A stretch of 64,000 bases of DNA from Aliihoeflea aestuarii. Its GTDB lineage: Bacteria; Pseudomonadota; Alphaproteobacteria; Rhizobiales; Rhizobiaceae. Positions within the stretch are counted from its first letter, which is position 1; each line of letters begins with the position of its first letter. This document shows, piece after piece, positions 8,198-16,639 of this stretch. The DNA lies in contig NZ_JAAAMK010000006.1 of the NCBI RefSeq assembly GCF_024105665.1, positions 62,001 to 126,000 on the forward strand, given 5' to 3'. The position numbers and the translations under genes were made by a program. Below the pieces are notes generated by a model that saw only the letters and a list, made by a program, of their open reading frames with translations, did no database searches and was not told the DNA's origin.

Positions 8198-8683
8198 ATG
8201 TTCGTCCGCACGGTATCGAAGCGCGATGTTCAAGCCGTTCGCGATCTGCTGGTGGAGACGTGGCACGCGACCTATGACGTCATCTACGGTGCGGATCGTG
8301 TGACGCAGATCACCGACGAATGGCATTCGCTCGCCGCGCTGGAAGCGCGGCTCGACGTGCCGATGTCCGAGTTTCTGGTCGCCGACGATGGTGAGGCGAT
8401 CGGCGGCATGGCGTTCGCCGACACGGTGGATGACGGCAAGACCCTCATGCTGCGCCAGCTCTATGTTCGCCCCGCTTTTCAGGGCAGGGGCATCGGCGGC
8501 ATGCTGCTCGACGAGGTCGAGGGCTGTTTTCCCGAAGCTGCGCGCATTCGGCTGGAGGTCGAGGAGGCGAACGCAAAGGCGATCGCGTTCTATCTTGCAC
8601 AGGGCTTTGCCCGGATCGGCGAGGCAAAAGGCGCGGACGGCGTTGTCGCCCTGATCTACGAACGCCCGATCGTTTGGGCTTGA
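8198..8683 (+). CDS. GNAT family N-acetyltransferase
   Basis: The product of about 161 residues is a GCN5-related acetyltransferase. The acetyl-CoA loop reads LYVRPAFQGRGIGGMLLDE, close to the Q/RxxGxG/A pattern, followed by the usual NAKAIAFYLAQGFARIGE beta-bulge. It starts 11 bases after gatB; a TTG at 8180 that overlaps the gatB stop would add six residues, and I cannot exclude it because neither start has a clear ribosome site. Substrate is unknown. Co-transcription with gatB is likely. Confidence 0.85.
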   Translation: MFVRTVSKRDVQAVRDLLVETWHATYDVIYGADRVTQITDEWHSLAALEARLDVPMSEFLVADDGEAIGGMAFADTVDDGKTLMLRQLYVRPAFQGRGIGGMLLDEVEGCFPEAARIRLEVEEANAKAIAFYLAQGFARIGEAKGADGVVALIYERPIVWA

Positions 8684-8754
8684 GGCTTGTCATTACCGGC
8701 CCGGACAGCCATAAGACACGCAACAATTCAGCGCCCAGTTTTTCGGATTTGCGC

Positions 8755-9159
8755 ATGTCCATGAAAACCTTCTTCACGCAGTTCTTCACCTGGTGGAACG
8801 GCCAGACCCTCGGCACAAGGTTCCACACCTGGCGGCACGGCAAGCCGGTGGGCGAGGACGAGTTCGGCAATCTCTACTATGAGGGCGGCGTCGACACCGA
8901 AGGGCGCACGCGTCGCTGGGTGATCTACAAGGACTACGCCGAGGCGAGCATGATCCCGCCCGGCTGGCATGGATGGATGCATCACCGCGTCGACACGCCG
9001 CCGCAGGACGACCATTATCAGCCGCGCGAGTGGCAAAAGCCGCACGAGCCGAATCTGACGGGCTCGCGCTTCGCCTATCGACCGAAGGGCTCTGTCGCAT
9101 CGCAGGAAAAGCGCCCGCGCGTTTCCGGCGATTACGACGCCTGGACGCCCGGTAGCTGA
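8755..9159 (+). CDS. NADH:ubiquinone oxidoreductase accessory subunit NDUFA12 (B17.2-like)
   Basis: This 134-residue protein matches the alphaproteobacterial homologue of mitochondrial complex I subunit NDUFA12. The N-terminus MSMKTFFTQFFTWWNGQTLG and the GNLYYEGGVDTEGRTRRWVIYKDYAEAS and PPGWHGWMHH segments are diagnostic. It would sit on the hydrophilic arm of complex I. Two in-frame ATGs (8755 and 8761) are possible starts. The order NDUFA12, DUF2155, aat, acc genes is a familiar alphaproteobacterial cluster. Confidence 0.92.
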   Translation: MSMKTFFTQFFTWWNGQTLGTRFHTWRHGKPVGEDEFGNLYYEGGVDTEGRTRRWVIYKDYAEASMIPPGWHGWMHHRVDTPPQDDHYQPREWQKPHEPNLTGSRFAYRPKGSVASQEKRPRVSGDYDAWTPGS

Positions 9160-9227
9160 CGGTTGGATGCTTCGCTCTTGCCACAATCTGGCATTAGGCG
9201 GGAATCGTCGATCGAACGGAGCGGGAC

Positions 9228-9848
9228 TTGGCCAAGATGAAATCCACGCTGGCAGTTGCAGTCGCGAGCATCGCGCTTGCGAGCGTATCGACGCTCGCTT
9301 TGGCCCAGTTCCAGTGGGTTCCGCCGCCTTCCGATGAGTATATCTACGAGGAGCCGGCCCAGCAGCCACCCTCGGACGAGTTCATCTACGAAGAACCCTC
9401 TCAGGAAGCGCCTTCCGATGGCTTCGTCTTCGAAGAAGCGCCGGTCGAGAATGCGCCTTTCGAAGATGCACCGATGATGGAGGAGGCGCCGACTGAAGTG
9501 CCGATCGAGCGGATCGCCAATCCGGTCGCCGAATTTTCCGGCATCGACAAGATCACCGGCCGAATCACGTCCTTCGACGTCTATGTCGATGAAACCGTCC
9601 AGTTCGGCGCGCTGCAGGTGACACCGCGCGTCTGCTACTCGTCGGGCGAGGGGCAGGAGCCGCGCACCGATGGTTTCGTGGAGGTCGACGAGATCACGCT
9701 CGACCGCAAGATCCGGCGCATCTTTTCCGGTTGGATGTTCGCCGAAAGCCCCGGCCTCAACGCCGTCGAACACGCCGTCTATGACGTGTGGCTGAAATCC
9801 TGCAAGGCACAGTCCGACGTGCCCGCGCCGGAAACGGCCGGCGGCTGA
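9228..9848 (+). CDS. periplasmic DUF2155 domain protein with acidic tandem repeats
   Basis: A signal peptide ending at LALAQ (about residue 29) precedes three degenerate 14-residue repeats built on PPSDEYIYEEP, PPSDEFIYEEP and APSDGFVFEEA. The C-terminal two thirds is a DUF2155 domain, with ITSFDVYVDETVQFGALQVTPRVCYS and the closing GWMFAESPGLNAVEHAVYDVW. Two cysteines (in RVCYS and KSCK) could form a disulfide. The GGAG at 9218-9221 is spaced six bases from the TTG at 9228 and 15 from the ATG at 9237, so the TTG start is favoured. The molecular role of DUF2155 is not known. Confidence 0.88.
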   Translation: MAKMKSTLAVAVASIALASVSTLALAQFQWVPPPSDEYIYEEPAQQPPSDEFIYEEPSQEAPSDGFVFEEAPVENAPFEDAPMMEEAPTEVPIERIANPVAEFSGIDKITGRITSFDVYVDETVQFGALQVTPRVCYSSGEGQEPRTDGFVEVDEITLDRKIRRIFSGWMFAESPGLNAVEHAVYDVWLKSCKAQSDVPAPETAGG

Positions 9849-9876
9849 AGTTTTCAGGTTTTGCTGCGGGGATCAC

Positions 9877-9976
9877 CCCTCACCCTTACCCTCTCCCCAT
9901 GGGGAGAGGGGGCACGAGCGTTGCGGCAATCTTCCTTCTCCCCTTGGGGGAGAAGGTGTCGGCAGGCGGATGAGGG
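9877..9976. repeat. rhizobial-type palindromic intergenic repeat
   Basis: Two palindromes sit side by side: CCCTCTCCCC with GGGGAGAGGG (9889-9910) and CCTTCTCCCC with GGGGAGAAGG (9934-9956). The whole element is bounded by CCCTCACCC on the left and GGATGAGGG on the right. Elements of this form are scattered between genes in many Hyphomicrobiales genomes. It lies between two convergent genes and may also end transcription. Only one copy is in this window. Confidence 0.75.
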
Positions 9977-10029
9977 CGCTTCAAAGAGAAACGCGTCATT
10001 GTTGACACACTTTGGAAATGGCGATCCGA

Positions 10030-10644
10030 TCAAAACCGCGCCGGCTCGCCGTCCAGCGCGCTTTCCAAAATAGCTTCGTATTTGCGTCTCGGCACATCGA
10101 TCGCGCCGAAGCGCTTGAGATGCTCCGTCGTGAACTGTGTATCCAGAAGGTCGAAACCGTTCGCGCGCAATCGTTCGACCAGCGCGATAAGGCAGACCTT
10201 CGACGCATCCCGTTCGAAGCTGAACATGCTTTCGCCGAAGAAGACGCGCCCCAGCGTGACGCCGTAAAGACCGCCGACGAGCCGTTCGCCCTGCCATGCC
10301 TCGACCGTATGGCAATGACCGATCTCGAAGAGCTTCGCATAGGCTTCGCGGATCGGCCGGTTGATCCATGTATTCGGACGCCCCGGCCGCGCGGCCCCGC
10401 AACCTGAAACGACGCCGGCGAAATCCGTATCGAAGCGAATGTCGAAAACGCCGCTGCGCGCGGTCCGGGCAAGGCGGCGCGAAACGTGAAAATCGTCGAG
10501 CGGGATGACGCCGCGCAGTTCCGGCCGCACCCAGAAGATTTCCGGGTCGTCGGCGCTTTCGGCCATGGGGAACACGCCCGCCGCATAAGCGCGCAGCAAG
10601 AGGTCCGTCGGGATCGAGAAGCCGGGGGCGAAGGGTCGGGTCAT
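10030..10644 (-). CDS. aat: leucyl/phenylalanyl-tRNA--protein transferase
   Basis: This 204-residue protein is Aat, which adds Leu or Phe to proteins with N-terminal Lys or Arg so that ClpAPS degrades them. The family core [26 protein letters not shown], the [24 protein letters not shown] segment and FFGESMFS are intact. It lies 24 bases after accC on the same strand, so it probably ends the aroQ-accB-accC transcript. No clp genes are nearby. Confidence 0.96.
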   Translation of the reverse strand: MTRPFAPGFSIPTDLLLRAYAAGVFPMAESADDPEIFWVRPELRGVIPLDDFHVSRRLARTARSGVFDIRFDTDFAGVVSGCGAARPGRPNTWINRPIREAYAKLFEIGHCHTVEAWQGERLVGGLYGVTLGRVFFGESMFSFERDASKVCLIALVERLRANGFDLLDTQFTTEHLKRFGAIDVPRRKYEAILESALDGEPARF

Positions 10645-10668
10645 GTCAACTCAACCCTCCGCCGCGTG

Positions 10669-12012
10669 TCAGGGCTTGGACGCGAGATACTTTTCCAGCC
10701 AGTGGATATCGTAGTCGCCATTGGCGATGTCCGAATTCCCGACGAGGTCGCGGAAGAGCGGCAGCGTGGTGTTGATGCCGTCGACGACGAATTCGTCGAG
10801 CGCCCTGCGCAGGCGCATCATGCACTCGACACGGTTGCGGCCGTGCACGATCAGCTTGCCGATCAGGCTGTCGTAATAGGGCGGGATCTTGTAGCCATTA
10901 TAGACCGCCGAATCGACGCGAACGCCGAGCCCGCCGGGCGGGTGGAACGTCGTCACCGTGCCGGGCGAGGGCACGAAGGTGCGTGCGTCCTCGGCATTGA
11001 TGCGGCATTCGATCGCGTGGCCGTTGAAGCGGATGTCGTTCTGCGTGACCGACAGCCCGCCGGCCGACGCGACGCGGATCTGCTCATGCACCAGATCGAT
11101 GCCGGTGATCGCTTCGGTGATCGGGTGCTCCACCTGAAGACGCGTGTTCATCTCGATGAAATAGAACTCGCCGTCCTCGTAGAGGAACTCGATCGTCCCC
11201 GCACCGGAATAGCCGAGCCCGGCAACGGCCTTGGAGCAGATTTCGCCGATCCTCTCGCGCTCGGAGGCGTTGAGCGCGGGCGAGGTCGCTTCTTCCCAGA
11301 CTTTCTGGTGGCGGCGTTGGAGCGAGCAGTCGCGCTCTCCCAGATGAACTGCGTTGCCGCGTCCGTCACCCAGAATCTGCACTTCGATATGGCGCGGCTT
11401 TTCGAGGTATTTTTCGATGTAGACGGCGTCGTCGCCGAACGCGGCACCCGCTTCCGAACGCGCGGTGCCGAGCGCGATCGCCAATTCGTCCTCGGAACGT
11501 GCGACCTTCATGCCGCGCCCGCCGCCGCCGGCCGACGCCTTGATGATGACGGGATAGCCGATCTCGGCGGCAATGCGCTTGGCTTCGTCCTCGTCGGTGA
11601 CGCCCCCTTCCGAGCCGGGCACGACCGGAATGCCGAGACGCTTTGCCGTGCGCTTGGCCTCGATCTTGTCGCCCATCACGCGGATATGGTCGCCCGAGGG
11701 ACCGATGAAGGTGATGTTGTGGGCCGCGAGGATGTCGGCGAACTTGGCGTTCTCCGAAAGGAAGCCGTAGCCTGGATGGATGGCGTCCGCGCCGGTGATC
11801 TCGCAGGCGGCGACGATCTGATGGATGTTCAGATAGCTGTCGCGCGAGGGCGGCGGTCCGATGCACACGCTCTCGTCGGCAAGGCGCACATGCATGGCGT
11901 CGGCGTCGGCCGTCGAATGAACGGCGACGGTCTGGATGCCCAGTTCCTTGGCGGCGCGCAGGATGCGGAGCGCGATTTCGCCGCGATTGGCGATGAGGAT
12001 TTTCTGAAACAT
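10669..12012 (-). CDS. accC: acetyl-CoA carboxylase, biotin carboxylase subunit
   Basis: The 447-residue enzyme carboxylates biotin on AccB using ATP and bicarbonate, the first half of malonyl-CoA synthesis. It begins MFQKILIANRGEIALRILRA; the ATP-grasp glycine-rich loop (KASAGGGGRGMK) and the active-site stretch FIEMNTRLQVEHPITE are present. The spacing to accB is eight bases. Biotin supply is relevant because biotin synthase and a biotin transporter lie elsewhere in this window. Confidence 0.97.
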   Translation of the reverse strand: MFQKILIANRGEIALRILRAAKELGIQTVAVHSTADADAMHVRLADESVCIGPPPSRDSYLNIHQIVAACEITGADAIHPGYGFLSENAKFADILAAHNITFIGPSGDHIRVMGDKIEAKRTAKRLGIPVVPGSEGGVTDEDEAKRIAAEIGYPVIIKASAGGGGRGMKVARSEDELAIALGTARSEAGAAFGDDAVYIEKYLEKPRHIEVQILGDGRGNAVHLGERDCSLQRRHQKVWEEATSPALNASERERIGEICSKAVAGLGYSGAGTIEFLYEDGEFYFIEMNTRLQVEHPITEAITGIDLVHEQIRVASAGGLSVTQNDIRFNGHAIECRINAEDARTFVPSPGTVTTFHPPGGLGVRVDSAVYNGYKIPPYYDSLIGKLIVHGRNRVECMMRLRRALDEFVVDGINTTLPLFRDLVGNSDIANGDYDIHWLEKYLASKP

Positions 12013-12020
12013 GGTCGCTC

Positions 12021-12494
12021 CTATTCGATCACGACCAGCGGCTCTCCGAATTCGACCGGCTGCGCGTCTTCGCACAGGATCGCGGTGACCTTTCCGGAGC
12101 GCGGGGCCGGAATCTGGTTCATGGTCTTCATCGCCTCAATGATAAGAAGCGTCTGGCCTTCCTTGACGGTCTGGCCGACCTCGATGAAGGGGCGCGCGCC
12201 CGGCGAGGGCGACAGATAGGCCGTGCCGACCATCGGGGAGGGGACGGCGTTGCGCGCCTGATCGGCAGCGCTTGCCGGCGCGGCGCGCTCTTCCGATGCA
12301 GCGGCGGGCGCGGCAAAGGACGGGGCCGGCGCAGCGGGAGCGGCATAAGCCTGCACCGCAGGAGCCGTCTGGCGCGAAACGCGGATGCGCAGATCGTCCT
12401 GCTCCACCTCGATCTCGGACAGGTTCGTGTCGTTGAGGATGCCCGCCAGGTCGCGGATCAGTTGCTGGTCTACGCCGGCTTTCTTGGTCGACAT
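12021..12494 (-). CDS. accB: biotin carboxyl carrier protein of acetyl-CoA carboxylase
   Basis: The 157-residue BCCP has a short N-terminal domain, an alanine/proline-rich linker (about residues 43-80) and a C-terminal biotinyl domain. The biotinylated lysine is Lys123 in EAMKTMNQI. It carries the carboxybiotin between AccC and the AccAD carboxyltransferase. The ATG at 12494 gives the standard [17 protein letters not shown] start. It lies between aroQ and accC on one strand. Confidence 0.97.
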   Translation of the reverse strand: MSTKKAGVDQQLIRDLAGILNDTNLSEIEVEQDDLRIRVSRQTAPAVQAYAAPAAPAPSFAAPAAASEERAAPASAADQARNAVPSPMVGTAYLSPSPGARPFIEVGQTVKEGQTLLIIEAMKTMNQIPAPRSGKVTAILCEDAQPVEFGEPLVVIE

Positions 12495-12526
12495 GAAATT
12501 TTGCCCTTCTTCTTGATTGTCTCCGG

Positions 12527-12961
12527 TCATAGCCGGGCGGCAAGTGCCTGGATTGCAAGGATGTAGCCGATCGGGCCGAAGCCGCAGATCACACCGGTCG
12601 CGACCGGGGCCACCATGGTCTTGTGACGGAATTCTTCGCGCGCATGGATGTTCGAAAGATGAACTTCGGCGATTGGGATGGATAAAAGACGCAGCGCGTC
12701 GTGAATGGCGATCGAGGTGTGGCCGTAGCCGGCCGGGTTGATGATCAGGCCCGCCGCCATGTCCGGCGCCTCCTGAATCCACGTCACCAGGTCGCCTTCC
12801 ATGTTGGACTGGCGAAAGTCGATGTCGAATCCCAGCCTTTCCGCCTCTGCCCGGCAATCTGCCTCGATGTCGGCCAGCGTCTTTACGCCGTAGATGCCCG
12901 GCTCGCGCTTGCCGAGCATGTTGAGGTTTGGCCCGTTCAGGACGAGAATGGTTTTCGGCAT
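12527..12961 (-). CDS. aroQ: type II 3-dehydroquinate dehydratase
   Basis: This 144-residue enzyme catalyses the third step of the shikimate pathway, 3-dehydroquinate to 3-dehydroshikimate. The [18 protein letters not shown] loop (with catalytic Tyr and Arg), the [17 protein letters not shown] segment and [17 protein letters not shown] are all intact. I start at the ATG at 12961 rather than the TTG three bases upstream. aroQ followed by accB and accC is a conserved alphaproteobacterial order. Confidence 0.96.
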   Translation of the reverse strand: MPKTILVLNGPNLNMLGKREPGIYGVKTLADIEADCRAEAERLGFDIDFRQSNMEGDLVTWIQEAPDMAAGLIINPAGYGHTSIAIHDALRLLSIPIAEVHLSNIHAREEFRHKTMVAPVATGVICGFGPIGYILAIQALAARL

Positions 12962-13002
12962 CAATACTTTTCCGGATGCAGCGCCTCGCGCGCGGCGTCT
13001 CT

Positions 13003-13030
13003 TCTATAGTCGCCTTGGCCCGCAACGCAA
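13003..13030 (-). promoter_or_regulatory. candidate promoter for aroQ-accB-accC
   Basis: On the minus strand TTGCGT (13025-13030) and TATAGA (13003-13008) are spaced by 16 bases, 41 bases before the aroQ start. The -35 lies inside a perfect hairpin (9-bp arms 13018-13026 and 13033-13041) that follows the DsbA-like gene, so one sequence may end one transcript and start the next. This is pattern matching only. Confidence 0.35.
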
Positions 13031-13085
13031 AGGTTGCGGGCGCTATGCACCTCTTCAACAGGCGACAAACATGTCGAAAACTTGA

Positions 13086-13883
13086 TTAGGACGGATTTTC
13101 GTCCCGCGTCTGCGCGATTTTCTCGGCCAGCACGTCGCGCCCCATGGCACCGAACACGACCTCGTTGCCGACGACATAGGAGGGCGTCCCGGTGATCGAG
13201 AGCTGGTCGGCAAGTTCGTACGTCTCCTGGAAGGCCGCGATGATGGCCGGATTTTCCATTTCCTGGCGCAAGGCCGCTTCGTCGGCATTATGGCGAATGG
13301 CGACAAGAACGGCTTCGTCCTCCGTCACGCGCGCTTCGCTTGCCATGAGGTCGCGGTGAAACGCGTCGTAGCTTTGCGGATAGAGGTTGTGGAAGGCCAT
13401 GGAAACGACATGGGCGCGTTGCGAATCCGGCCCCAGAATGGGAAATTCCTTAAGGACGAAGCGCAAATCCGGGTCGTCCGCGACGAGCGCTTCCATGTCC
13501 GGCAGCGCGCGTTTGCAATAGCCGCAATTGTAGTCGAAGAACTCGACGATCGTCACCGATCCTTCCGGGTTGCCGATGATGCCGTCATGGTCGGCATTGA
13601 AGATGCGGTCGGCCGATTCCCGGATGATCTCGGTCTGGACGAGCCGCTGGCTTTCCATCTGCCTCGTCTCCAGCGCCTGCTGCACCTCGATCATGATTTC
13701 CGGGTTGGTCACGAGATAATCGCGCACGATCGCTTCGACGGCTGCGCGGTCGGGAGCGGCAGCGGATGCGACGGCGGGCGTGGCAAGGGCCGCGGAGGCG
13801 GGGGCCGATCCGGCCACATAGCCGGCGACGGCTGCGCCGATCGCGACGACCGCGCCGGCAGCGACTGGAATCAAAGCGTTCAT
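13086..13883 (-). CDS. DsbA family thiol:disulfide oxidoreductase
   Basis: The 265-residue protein has an N-terminal hydrophobic segment (residues 4-24), a helical region, and a thioredoxin-fold domain with the active site CGYC at Cys120-Cys123 and the cis-proline loop GTPSYVVG. It resembles ScsC/DsbA-like 'thioredoxin domain' proteins common in Hyphomicrobiales and would act in the periplasm. The AAGGA site six bases before the ATG supports this start. It follows the M48 protease gene by 22 bases, so folding and proteolysis of envelope proteins are probably co-expressed. Confidence 0.9.
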   Translation of the reverse strand: MNALIPVAAGAVVAIGAAVAGYVAGSAPASAALATPAVASAAAPDRAAVEAIVRDYLVTNPEIMIEVQQALETRQMESQRLVQTEIIRESADRIFNADHDGIIGNPEGSVTIVEFFDYNCGYCKRALPDMEALVADDPDLRFVLKEFPILGPDSQRAHVVSMAFHNLYPQSYDAFHRDLMASEARVTEDEAVLVAIRHNADEAALRQEMENPAIIAAFQETYELADQLSITGTPSYVVGNEVVFGAMGRDVLAEKIAQTRDENPS

Positions 13884-13905
13884 CGTTTTTCCTTTCGGGC
13901 AGCCG

Positions 13906-15282
13906 TCAGTCCTGCGGCCGCTGATTGATGATGTCCTGCGCCCGCACATAGCTCGGCGAGCCGGGCTGAAGGCGCGATTGCGCGCGGGCGGCGAACTGCC
14001 GTGCCTCGCGGAAATTGCCCGCGTAATAGTGTCCTTCGGCAGTTGCAAGCTCTGCCTCGGCGATCTCGCCCATCTGGCCGTAAGCCTGCGCAAGATAGCG
14101 ATAGGCACTCACATATTCCGGCGCGCGCGACAGCCCCTGGGTCAGCGCGTCGACGGCCTTCATCGGCGCTTCGGGGCCGCCGGCTGCCAGCAGCGCCTGG
14201 CCGAGGCCGAACTGCATGAAGCCGGAATTGTTCGGGTCGAGACGTCCGGCACGTTGGAAGGCGGTCACCGCATCCTGCGGGCGATTGCCGCGGATCAGCA
14301 CTTCGCCGCGCAATTCATGGAAATAGGGGTTGTTCGGTTCGCTGGCGATCAGGGCGTCCACCTTTTGCAAGGCTGCGGCCGGCGAGCCGGTCAGATGCGT
14401 GACGATAGCGTCGCCATAGCGCGCGGGCATGCCGGTGGTGTCGCGGAAAAGGCGCGAGGTCGCGCTTTGTCCTTGCGTATAGGCCGCGATCTTGGCCCGC
14501 ATCATGTCGTGCCGGCGCTGCAAAGCGGCCGGGTCCTCGCGACTGTAGAAGCGGCTCGCCTGCGCCAGTTCCTGAACGTTCTGGATACGCTCGCGCGGCA
14601 GCGGGTGGCTGATCTGGTAGGGGTCGATCTGCGCGCCCGTCAGCGAAAGCGTGCTTGCCATGCGTTCGAACGTCTTGACCATGCCGCGCGCGGACTGGCC
14701 GGTCTGTTCCAGATAGGTGATGGCGGAACGGTCGGCCGTCGCCTCTTCGCTGCGCTGATAGGCCAAAAGCCCGCGCCGCGCCATTTCGCTGCCGCCCATA
14801 GCAAGGCCCATGCCGCCCTGTGCAAGGCCGCCCGCGCCGGATGCCGCGCCGCCGATGGCAGCGCCGATGCCCAGAAGACCGGCGACGATCGCCATCGTCT
14901 GCGCCGTTTCCAACTGTTGGCGCAGACGTTGTTGGTGCCCGCCTGCGATGTGCCCGGCCTCATGCGCGATCACGCCGATGATCTCGTTGGGCGTCTCTGA
15001 CGCCAGAAGCGCGCCGGTATGGATGAAGATGCGCCGCCCGGCGACGAAGGCATTGAACGAATTGCTGTTGACGAGGATGATCTCGATGCCCGACCGCGAT
15101 AGGCCCGCCGCCTGAAGAACCGGGCCTGCATATTCGCGCACCAGCGCCTCGATTTCCGCGTCGCGCACCACGGGAATGCCGCCCCGCTGGGCATGCGCGG
15201 TCGAGACGGGCGCAAAAGTGAGTTGCGCGGCAAGCAGGCCGGTCGTCACGATCTTGAAAAGGCGTCCGGCAGTGCTCAGCAT
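13906..15282 (-). CDS. periplasmic M48 family zinc metalloprotease with TPR tail (BepA-like)
   Basis: A signal peptide (cleavage near AHAQ, residue 31) precedes a peptidase M48 domain with the zinc motif HEAGH at residues 107-111 and a downstream EATAD segment bearing the third zinc ligand. A glycine- and alanine-rich loop (about 130-165) follows the active site. From about residue 310 the protein is TPR-like helices (LDPNNSGFMQFGLGQALL). This layout matches BepA/YfgC, which handles misfolded outer-membrane proteins. The 458-residue length is typical. Confidence 0.92.
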   Translation of the reverse strand: MLSTAGRLFKIVTTGLLAAQLTFAPVSTAHAQRGGIPVVRDAEIEALVREYAGPVLQAAGLSRSGIEIILVNSNSFNAFVAGRRIFIHTGALLASETPNEIIGVIAHEAGHIAGGHQQRLRQQLETAQTMAIVAGLLGIGAAIGGAASGAGGLAQGGMGLAMGGSEMARRGLLAYQRSEEATADRSAITYLEQTGQSARGMVKTFERMASTLSLTGAQIDPYQISHPLPRERIQNVQELAQASRFYSREDPAALQRRHDMMRAKIAAYTQGQSATSRLFRDTTGMPARYGDAIVTHLTGSPAAALQKVDALIASEPNNPYFHELRGEVLIRGNRPQDAVTAFQRAGRLDPNNSGFMQFGLGQALLAAGGPEAPMKAVDALTQGLSRAPEYVSAYRYLAQAYGQMGEIAEAELATAEGHYYAGNFREARQFAARAQSRLQPGSPSYVRAQDIINQRPQD

Positions 15283-15441
15283 GGCGATTCCTCGAAAAAC
15301 GTCCTGCAGGCTATCCGTAGTCCAGCGGCGACGCGATGGAAAGTCTCAGGCGAAACCCGCGCGGACTTGTGAACCCTCAGTCGATCGGGCATCTCTGCGA
15401 CCCCTCCGTATTCAGGCCCGCCATATTCAGGAATATCGATC

Positions 15442-16593
15442 TTGCCGCAAATTCTTCCCTCCCGCCGCTCCGACGTCGAACCTTTCCACGCCATGGATGT
15501 GCTGGCGCGCGCCAATGCGTTGCGTGCTGCCGGCCGCAGCATCGTGTCGCTCGCCGTCGGCCAGCCGTCCGATCCGGCGCCTGCGATCGTGCGGCAGGCG
15601 GCCGCGCGGGCTTTGGAAGGTGGCTCGATCGGCTACACCGACGCGCTCGGCCGGCGCGACCTGCGCGAGGCGATCGCGCGGCACTATCGCGAGCATTACG
15701 GCGTCGATGTCCCCATCGCGCGCATTGTGGTCACAACGGGGTCGTCCGCCGGCTTCAACCTCGCTTTCCTTGCCATGTTCGATCCCGGCGACAAGGTCGC
15801 GATCACGGTGCCCGGTTACCCGGCCTATCGCAACATCCTGAAGGCGTTCGGCCTCGACGTGGTCGAGATCGATCTTGAGGGCGCGGCATATCTGACCGCC
15901 GCACGGCTGGGAGAGGTGCATCGCAAGGAAGGGCTGAAAGGCCTGCTTTTCGCCAGCCCGGCGAACCCGACAGGCGCGATCACGCCGCCCGAGGCGTTGG
16001 AGAAACTTGTCGTGGCGACCCGCGCGATGGGCATCGCGGCCATCTCGGACGAAATCTATCACCGCCTGTCCTACACAAGCGGCGACGTGACCGCGCTTTG
16101 CTTCGGCGAGGACGTCACGATCATCAATTCCTTCTCGAAATATTACTGCATGACCGGCTGGCGGATCGGCTGGATGGTCGTTCCGGAACGGCTCGTCCGC
16201 GCGATCGAGCGTATCCAGCAAAGCCTTTACATCTCCGCGCCGGAACTCTCCCAGATCGGCGCGGCGAAGGCTTTCGATGCCACCGACGAACTGGAAATCG
16301 TTCGCGGCCGCTATCTGGAGAACCGCACGCTGCTGGGTAAGGCACTGCCGGAATTGGGCTTTCCCCTTGCCGCACCGATGGACGGCGCGTTCTACGCCTA
16401 TTGCGATATCTCGCGCCATTCGAACGACAGCATGGAGTTCGCGACGAAAATGCTGGACGAAGCCGGCGTGGCGGCGACGCCGGGCCGCGACTTCGACCCG
16501 TTCGAGGGCGCGCGCTACATGCGCTTTTCCTATGCCGGCAGCAATGCCGACATCGCCGAGGCCGTCACGCGGCTGACGTCCTGGCTGAAATGA
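15442..16593 (+). CDS. class I/II PLP-dependent aminotransferase
   Basis: The 383-residue enzyme is a fold type I aminotransferase. The Schiff-base lysine is Lys233 in SFSKYYCMTGWRIGW, and SPANPTG and RFSYAGS supply the usual cofactor and carboxylate contacts. The start appears to be a TTG at 15442, with AGGA ten bases upstream; the first in-frame ATG (15493) would delete the conserved VEPFHAMDV region. Substrate is uncertain; close relatives are annotated as aspartate- or alanine-type transaminases. It is divergent from the M48 gene. Confidence 0.88.
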   Translation: MPQILPSRRSDVEPFHAMDVLARANALRAAGRSIVSLAVGQPSDPAPAIVRQAAARALEGGSIGYTDALGRRDLREAIARHYREHYGVDVPIARIVVTTGSSAGFNLAFLAMFDPGDKVAITVPGYPAYRNILKAFGLDVVEIDLEGAAYLTAARLGEVHRKEGLKGLLFASPANPTGAITPPEALEKLVVATRAMGIAAISDEIYHRLSYTSGDVTALCFGEDVTIINSFSKYYCMTGWRIGWMVVPERLVRAIERIQQSLYISAPELSQIGAAKAFDATDELEIVRGRYLENRTLLGKALPELGFPLAAPMDGAFYAYCDISRHSNDSMEFATKMLDEAGVAATPGRDFDPFEGARYMRFSYAGSNADIAEAVTRLTSWLK

Positions 16594-16620
16594 AAGAAGC
16601 CGGCGCTGGGCCGGCTTCTT
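16594..16620. terminator. terminator between aminotransferase gene and rne
   Basis: Eleven-bp perfect arms (16594-16604 and 16610-16620) with a five-base loop begin one base after the aminotransferase stop. They read AAGAAGCCGGC and GCCGGCTTCTT, so the T-rich side follows on the plus strand and the mirror serves the convergent rne. Confidence 0.8.
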
Positions 16621-16639
16621 CGCAACTCTCGGGCAGGGA

